Source of the DNA: Paenibacillus_T sp033239625
GTDB taxonomy: Bacteria > Bacillota > Bacilli > Paenibacillales > Paenibacillaceae
Assembly (NCBI RefSeq): GCF_033239625.1
Contig: NZ_BTCK01000035.1
Span: 1 to 64,000, forward strand
Direction of reading: 5' to 3'
DNA: 64,000 bases
Shown: positions 58,588-64,000 of the stretch, piece by piece
Numbering within the stretch: position 1 is the first letter of the stretch
Layout: each line of letters begins with the position of its first letter
The notes under the pieces: model-generated
The model's input: the letters and a program-made list of their open reading frames with translations, nothing else
Databases searched by the model: none
Told to the model about the DNA's origin: nothing
Program-made: the position numbers and the translations under genes

Positions 58588-61500
58588 TTACTCTTCTTCG
58601 GCTGTAACAATGACCGATGCGCTTGCCTCACGAGTCGGCCCGTTATCGGATGTGAGCGAAGCCGGACTAACGATGACGGTGTCCTCCTCGACGTCCGGGA
58701 GAACGAATGGTATTCGCAGTGTCTCGCATGCCCCGACTTCCAACCTTTCGATAAGGAGCTGCAGGCGGAGGAGCGGAGCGCTAATGCGAACGTTAATAAG
58801 CGGTACATTTCCCGTATTGCAAGCGCGAACGGTGAAAATCACGGTCTCGCCTTCCCTTCCGACTTGAGGTTCGACCGTTTGGGTCAAGGAAGCATTCGGC
58901 AAGGACTGTTCCGTGATTACGACCTCCTGCTGCTGAGGAGGCGTCTGGTCAGAGAAAATCGTAACGATGTTACGGAATTGAGTCCCTCCCTGCGTTCCTG
59001 GCGGTATCGGCAGCTGAAGCGTGAATACCCGTCTCTCGCCAGGCGCAAGCGTTGGAATAATCGTTCGGAAGTTAAGCAGGGAATCTGAGACGAGCACATT
59101 CGTCAACGTAATGCCCGTGACGTTGGTGACGGTAATCGTCTTGACCACTGTCTCCCCCGGTCTTGGCGTTTCCGGCGTCGCTTCAATCTCAAGATTCGGC
59201 AGCTCAACAGGGTCGGCAATCGTTACCCTCTCTTCGTCCTGCTCCGCTGGCGAACCAGGCGCTTGCTCATCCCAAGTGACGGTCACCCGGTTGGCAATGA
59301 TGCTGCCGAATGTTGCGCCTGCCGGTACTGTGAACGTGAAATTAACTCTCTCCGTCTCGCCTGCAGCAATGACCGGAATCGTGAACTGCTGGCCAGTTAA
59401 GGAGTCGCGTACGATGACGTTGGTTGCCGGAATACCACCGGTGTTTGTCACTTCAATGGTGTAACGGATCGTTTCCCCCGGCTCCGCGGTAGTCCGATCC
59501 GCACGTTTGCGAACGGTCAACGTCGTCACCTGTCCAGGAACCACCGTCACTTCATTAACGGTCTCCTCCGGCGGCGATTGATCAGATCTGGCAATGAATG
59601 TATTGCGGATGATGCTGCCTGGTGCTGCGCTCACTGGTACGATGAACGTCAATGTTAAGGAAACCGTTGCATTCGCCGGCAGCTCTGCAATCGTCTCGTT
59701 CAGCCCGATCAGCGGATCAGACAATACGACATTCGTCTGAGGCACGCCGACCAGATTCGTTACGGTCAGCGTATAGGTGATCGTATCTCCCGGCGAGGCT
59801 GTATTGCGGTCGGACACTTTCTGAATAAGAAGCGCATGAACGATAGGCTCTTCCACGGTCACTTCATTGATAGTTTCAGTCGGTACGGATTGGTCTGAGC
59901 TGGCGATTAACGTATTGCGAATAATGCTTCCGGGCACTGCGTCTGCAGGGACGACAAATGTCACCTCAATGGTAATGGTTGCGTTCGCCGGCAATTCTGC
60001 GATTGTCTCGCTCAATCCGAGCAGTACATCGGTTAACACGACGTTCGTCTGAGGAAGATTGACCAGATTCGTTACGGTCAACGTGTAAGTGATCGTGTCG
60101 CCTGGAACTGCTGTGTTGCGGTCAGGAAGCTTGTGGATAAGAAGTGTCGGCTCTGGCGGTAATTGAACGATGACTTCGTTAACCGTTTCCGCCGGCTCCG
60201 ATTGATCGGAGCTGACGATGAACGTATTCCGAATGACGGTGCCGGGCACTGCGCCTGCAGGAATGGTGAACGTCACGGTTCGGGTAATAGTGACGTTAGC
60301 GGGCAGTTCATCAATCGTCTCGCTAAGCCCCAGCAGCGTATCCGTCAACATAACATTCGTTTGAGCGAAGTCCCGCAGATTGGTTACGGATAACGTATAG
60401 GTAATCGTCTCGCCAGGTGCAGCTATATTGCGGTCGGAGACTTTCTGAATGAGCAGAGCAGGCCCCGGCGGCTCTAGAACAGTCACCTCGGCAACGGTGT
60501 CCAGCGGCGGCGATTGATCGGAACTGACGATAAAAGTGTTTCGAATGATGCTGCCGGCAACGGCGTCCGTCGGAACGGCGAAGGTGAACGTCCGGGTAAT
60601 CACTTCATTCGCCAGCAGAATTGGAACCGTCTCATCCAATCCCAAGAGGGCATCAACTAATACGACATTCGTCAGGGGGAAACTGCGCAGATTCGTCACG
60701 GTCAACGTATAGGTGATCGTCTCGCCCGGTACAGCTGAATTGCGATCCGGAAGCTTCTGAATGAGCAGCGCCGGTCCAGGCGGCTCGACCACGACGACCT
60801 CGTTAATCGTTTCTTGCTGCGGTGTTTCATCCGAACTGACGACGAACGTATTCAGGATAACGGTCCCTGGCGCTGTATCGACCGGAACGGTGAACGAGAA
60901 TGTTCGGGTGATCGTCACGCCCGCAAGCAGGACGGGAATCGTCTCGTTAAGACCAAGCAGCTCATCGAACAGCACAACATTGGTCTGAGGAACATCGAGC
61001 AGATTCGTTACGGTCAGCGTATAGATCACCGTATCTCCAGGCTCTGCCGCAGCAAGGCTCGACTCCTTCAGAAGCGACAGACCGGTCCCTACCACCGTAA
61101 CGATCGATTCGGCTTGCTCAGGGCCGGTTTGATCGGACTGAACGGTGACAATGTTAAAAATATCCGAACCGACCGGCGTATCACGGGGGATGGTGAATGC
61201 GAACCCGTGATCCTGAACTTCTCCTACATGAAGGATAGGCACAACGAAGTCGATCCCGAGGAACGGATCGAATATTCTGATGTTGGTCAGTGGCACATTC
61301 CCAAAGTTTTCTAAAGAAATAATGTATTGAATCGTCTGTCCAATCACTGCCGCAGGTGTATCCGGAATCTTGCGGACCGCTAATCGCGGATCCACGAGCA
61401 CCGTCACCTCCGTGCTGTCGGATACAGGTTCTCCGATTTGATCCGCGAAGGCGATTGCCGTATTAACAAACGTAAGCGGCTCGATTTCCAACGGCACGAA

Positions 61501-64000
61501 GAAGGGTACATGAAACTCGATCGTTTGCCCGACGCCAAGCACGGGAAAATGGAAGCTCTGCCCGGTGAGGTCTTCGAATACTTGAATGTTCGTAAGGTCC
61601 GCATTCCCTGTATTGCTGATCGTGATTGTATAATTAACAACTTCGCCCGGGGAAACGACATTCCGATCCGCCGTTTTCGTAATTTCCAGCCTAGGAACCG
61701 GCAGCACTTCGACCGTCGTTCCGATTTCTTCAGGATTAGGGAGGTTGTCGGCCGTAATGGTCAGCGTATTAACAATCGTGACTCCTGCTTGCGCATCCGG
61801 AGGAATATGAAACGGCCAATCGATAACAACGACTTCTCCGGGTGCGATGATCCCCCAGAAGTGGTCCAGTCCAAGGAGCGGATCGATAAGATGGACATTG
61901 ATCAGATCAGCGTCACCGTGATTCTCCAGCGTAATGGTAAAGAAGACGGTATCCCCCGGGAAGGCCGCTGGCGGGTTTACGGTCTTGTGCGCAACTAAGA
62001 ATGGAGTGCCTGTAACGAGAATTTCCGCATCGGCAGTAAGCGGCTCTCCGGATTCGCCGCCGTTGCCGAATTGATCGGAAGAGACGAATACCCTGTTTGT
62101 AAATATCCCCAAGGGCAGATCGAATGGGACTATAAATTCAAATTGGACGACATGGACGGCGAAAGGTGGAATGAACGGTATGATTTCATGAATGCCGAGC
62201 AGCGGATCACGAACCTGAACATTCGTGAGCGTTGCCGCGCTAGGGTTCTGGATCTCAATCGTATAGGTCACGGTTTCGCCGCGGCGCACTTCGAATCGGT
62301 CTGGAAACTTAATAATCCCCGTTCCTAAGCTCAAACAAATCCTGATTACAAAGGCATCGCTGCCCCCGTGCAAGAACGGCTGGAATGCGCCAGGCGTGAC
62401 CGGAAAATCTGTGGAGAACGTCTGACCGGTTACAAAAACGCAGCCGGTGCTGTCCACGGCAACCGCATTGCCGACATCACTCGAGCTGCCCCCGATGTAG
62501 GAAGAGAACACAACTTCATTGCCTTGAATGTTCAATTGCGTAACGAATGCATCTCCGCCGCCATGAGGGAACGGCTGGAAGGCATCTGGCGTGGTAGGGA
62601 AGTTCAGCGATGTGGTGCTTCCTGTTACGTAGGCAAAGCCGCCTCGCAGCGCGATGCCATTGCCTGCGTCCGATTCGCTGCCTCCTAGGAAGGTCGAGTA
62701 GACCAGATAATTGCCTTCCGGACTTAGTTTGGTAACAAAAGCATCTGACGTCCCGCCGTTATAACCCGGTTGGAATGCCCCAGGCGTAGCCGGAAAATCA
62801 AAAGAAGTGGTGCTTCCTGTCACATATGCCTGAGTCAGCTCATCAACGGCTATGGCCCGGCCCTCATCGTCCCCGTTGCCGGTCAGATAAGTAGAGTACG
62901 CCAAGCTTGAGCCGGATACACTTATTCTCGATACGAAGACAGCTATGACGCCCGTCAGCGAAATCTGAAAAGCGCCCGGTGTCGTCGGAAAGTCCGGCGA
63001 TGTGGTGGAGCCTGTGACGTATGCGTCGCCCGATCCATCGACTGCGATTCCGCGTGCCTCATCAAGCCCATGGCCGCCAAGAAGAGTCGAATATTCAAGC
63101 GAGCTTCCGGAGGGGTCCAGTTTGGAAACAAAAGCATGCTCATTCGCGATAAAAGGTTGAATTTCGTTGATGACAGGGAAATTGACGGAAGACGTACCTC
63201 CCGCGACATATGCGTTTCCTATGCTATTAACGGCGATAGCGAAACCGGTGTCCACGCCTTCGCCGCCAAGAAAGGTGGAGTAGATCAGCGAACCGCCATT
63301 GGCGCTTAATTTGGTGACAAACGCATCTTGCGTTCCGCCGATGAATGGCTGCAATGCACCGACTGTTATCGGAAAATCGGGTGAAAGGGTCTGCCCAGTC
63401 ACATACGCCTGACCTGAGGAGTCAATTGCAATGCCTCGCCCTAGATCCGAACTGCTGCCGCCTAGATAAGTGGAATAAACGAGTGCGTTGCCGCCAGCGT
63501 TTATTTTGGTCACGAATGCGCTTGAAGCTCCGTCTTTGCCAGGCTGGAATGCTCCAGGGGCAATCGGGAAATCAAGCGACAAGGTTTGCCCCGTTATATA
63601 GGCATTATCTTGATTGTCGACCGCGATGCCGAATCCGATATCCGTATCGCTTCCGCCAAGATAAGTAGAATAGAGCAGGAACATCGGATCGATGATAAGT
63701 TCAAGGTCCGGCCGGTAATCGTTTTCGATTGCGAAGCCATAGGTGCAAGCGTCCTGCCCAACAGGCAAGAGATAGTGGCTCTCTACCATAACCCTGCGGC
63801 CATCGATGATCTGATAGCTGACGGGTTTCTCCTCCACCAGCGTGCCTAACGAGGTATGGATTTGAAGATCGCCTTCCTCACTTAGGGATAATCGTTCTGC
63901 GCCTCGGTATTGAAACCGGATGTCGCTCGGATTGGCGCCGGGTTTCACGACCAAGTCGTATTTGAATTTTCCGTTGTCACCGTAGAAGATGAGATCAACG
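58588..64000 (-). CDS. giant SBBP/DUF11 repeat protein (3' part; start outside window)
   Basis: The frame is open to the window edge, so at least 1,800 residues are visible and the N-terminus is missing. Order: an N-terminal part like the DUF7948-type domain (GDLQIHTSLG, VPYQIIDGRRV-like region), seven SBBP-type beta-propeller repeats of about 60-65 residues (motif YSTYLGGS.xD.G.GIAVD..G.AYVTG.T.S.DFP.TPGAFQ), then twelve DUF11-like domains of about 100-110 residues (motif PGETITYTLTVTN...TNVVL.D.LLGL.ETI). Domains 5-9 are close copies. It ends ...IVTAEEE without an LPxTG, transmembrane or S-layer anchor. It is probably a very large secreted or surface fibrous protein. A strand bias or operon context is not visible. 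Confidence 0.88.
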   Translation of the reverse strand, partial: VDLIFYGDNGKFKYDLVVKPGANPSDIRFQYRGAERLSLSEEGDLQIHTSLGTLVEEKPVSYQIIDGRRVMVESHYLLPVGQDACTYGFAIENDYRPDLELIIDPMFLLYSTYLGGSDTDIGFGIAVDNQDNAYITGQTLSLDFPIAPGAFQPGKDGASSAFVTKINAGGNALVYSTYLGGSSSDLGRGIAIDSSGQAYVTGQTLSPDFPITVGALQPFIGGTQDAFVTKLSANGGSLIYSTFLGGEGVDTGFAIAVNSIGNAYVAGGTSSVNFPVINEIQPFIANEHAFVSKLDPSGSSLEYSTLLGGHGLDEARGIAVDGSGDAYVTGSTTSPDFPTTPGAFQISLTGVIAVFVSRISVSGSSLAYSTYLTGNGDDEGRAIAVDELTQAYVTGSTTSFDFPATPGAFQPGYNGGTSDAFVTKLSPEGNYLVYSTFLGGSESDAGNGIALRGGFAYVTGSTTSLNFPTTPDAFQPFPHGGGDAFVTQLNIQGNEVVFSSYIGGSSSDVGNAVAVDSTGCVFVTGQTFSTDFPVTPGAFQPFLHGGSDAFVIRICLSLGTGIIKFPDRFEVRRGETVTYTIEIQNPSAATLTNVQVRDPLLGIHEIIPFIPPFAVHVVQFEFIVPFDLPLGIFTNRVFVSSDQFGNGGESGEPLTADAEILVTGTPFLVAHKTVNPPAAFPGDTVFFTITLENHGDADLINVHLIDPLLGLDHFWGIIAPGEVVVIDWPFHIPPDAQAGVTIVNTLTITADNLPNPEEIGTTVEVLPVPRLEITKTADRNVVSPGEVVNYTITISNTGNADLTNIQVFEDLTGQSFHFPVLGVGQTIEFHVPFFVPLEIEPLTFVNTAIAFADQIGEPVSDSTEVTVLVDPRLAVRKIPDTPAAVIGQTIQYIISLENFGNVPLTNIRIFDPFLGIDFVVPILHVGEVQDHGFAFTIPRDTPVGSDIFNIVTVQSDQTGPEQAESIVTVVGTGLSLLKESSLAAAEPGDTVIYTLTVTNLLDVPQTNVVLFDELLGLNETIPVLLAGVTITRTFSFTVPVDTAPGTVILNTFVVSSDETPQQETINEVVVVEPPGPALLIQKLPDRNSAVPGETITYTLTVTNLRSFPLTNVVLVDALLGLDETVPILLANEVITRTFTFAVPTDAVAGSIIRNTFIVSSDQSPPLDTVAEVTVLEPPGPALLIQKVSDRNIAAPGETITYTLSVTNLRDFAQTNVMLTDTLLGLSETIDELPANVTITRTVTFTIPAGAVPGTVIRNTFIVSSDQSEPAETVNEVIVQLPPEPTLLIHKLPDRNTAVPGDTITYTLTVTNLVNLPQTNVVLTDVLLGLSETIAELPANATITIEVTFVVPADAVPGSIIRNTLIASSDQSVPTETINEVTVEEPIVHALLIQKVSDRNTASPGDTITYTLTVTNLVGVPQTNVVLSDPLIGLNETIAELPANATVSLTLTFIVPVSAAPGSIIRNTFIARSDQSPPEETVNEVTVVPGQVTTLTVRKRADRTTAEPGETIRYTIEVTNTGGIPATNVIVRDSLTGQQFTIPVIAAGETERVNFTFTVPAGATFGSIIANRVTVTWDEQAPGSPAEQDEERVTIADPVELPNLEIEATPETPRPGETVVKTITVTNVTGITLTNVLVSDSLLNFRTIIPTLAPGERRVFTLQLPIPPGTQGGTQFRNIVTIFSDQTPPQQQEVVITEQSLPNASLTQTVEPQVGREGETVIFTVRACNTGNVPLINVRISAPLLRLQLLIERLEVGACETLRIPFVLPDVEEDTVIVSPASLTSDNGPTREASASVIVTAEEE

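Noticed and set aside
58610..61314. Several plus-strand open frames of 60-170 codons.
   Set aside because: They are antisense to the giant repeat gene and repeat with its period, as expected for shadows of a tandem array.
1..64000. CRISPR arrays, transposases, integrases, prophage or tRNA genes.
   Set aside because: No regularly spaced repeats, DDE-type or serine/tyrosine recombinase proteins, phage structural proteins or tRNA-like cloverleaf were found.

Overview
The window looks like a chromosomal stretch from a Paenibacillus-type, spore-former-lineage Firmicute. The support is strong AGGAGG-type ribosome binding sites, sigma-A promoters, GTG/TTG starts, cre boxes, many AraC/TetR regulators, an LplB/YtcP-type oligosaccharide importer without its own ATPase, a GH10 xylanase, and moderately high GC with compact intergenic gaps. 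There are no rRNA or tRNA genes, no CRISPR array and no recognisable transposase or prophage. It reads as a regulatory and niche-adaptation region made of many small, self-contained regulator-plus-effector modules.

Layout. 0-11.6 kb: a truncated 3-hydroxyacyl-CoA dehydrogenase; a phosphotransferase behind a leader-peptide/terminator attenuator; a metallo-beta-lactamase-fold hydrolase; and TetR, HxlR and AraC regulators interleaved with four short-chain dehydrogenases, an esterase and an SRPBCC protein. 11.6-20.2 kb: an ECF sigma/anti-sigma pair, a MarR-MFS pair with a clear operator, a nitroreductase, an unusually long ECF sigma factor, a GNAT gene behind a structured leader, and a FusB/FusC-like EF-G-binding protein. 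20.2-27.7 kb: a secreted GH10 xylanase with a cre site and a probable CTG start; a pnuC-nadR-ADP-ribosylglycohydrolase NAD-salvage operon; adenine deaminase. 27.7-32 kb: a patch of decayed genes (GrpB fragment, orphan 3' end, VOC remnant) mixed with VOC proteins and an odd ECF factor.

32-42.5 kb: a carbohydrate module (two permeases, lipoprotein, type-B carboxylesterase, AraC) with a cre box, then an AraC/Gfo-Idh-MocA/aldo-keto reductase module. 42.5-49.3 kb: TetR; a BlaI/M56-peptidase operon whose BlaI box recurs before an lgt-like gene interrupted by an amber codon; and several regulators with GyrI-like effector domains. 49.4-58.4 kb: an Rrf2/thioredoxin-reductase-like pair sharing one operator; a response regulator/ABC exporter/histidine kinase operon of the antimicrobial-peptide type; another GyrI-like protein; and an MFS/WYL-regulator divergent pair. 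58.6-64 kb: the 3' 5.4 kb of a giant repetitive protein (SBBP propeller repeats followed by twelve DUF11-like domains) that runs off the window.

The strongest leads for something undescribed are the BlaI-controlled, amber-interrupted lgt paralogue, the two leader-RNA attenuators (872-1062 and 17447-17642), the NAD-salvage operon carrying an ADP-ribosylglycohydrolase, and the ECF sigma factor with a roughly 370-residue C-terminal extension. Functions are inferred by recognising families and motifs by eye; no database search was run.
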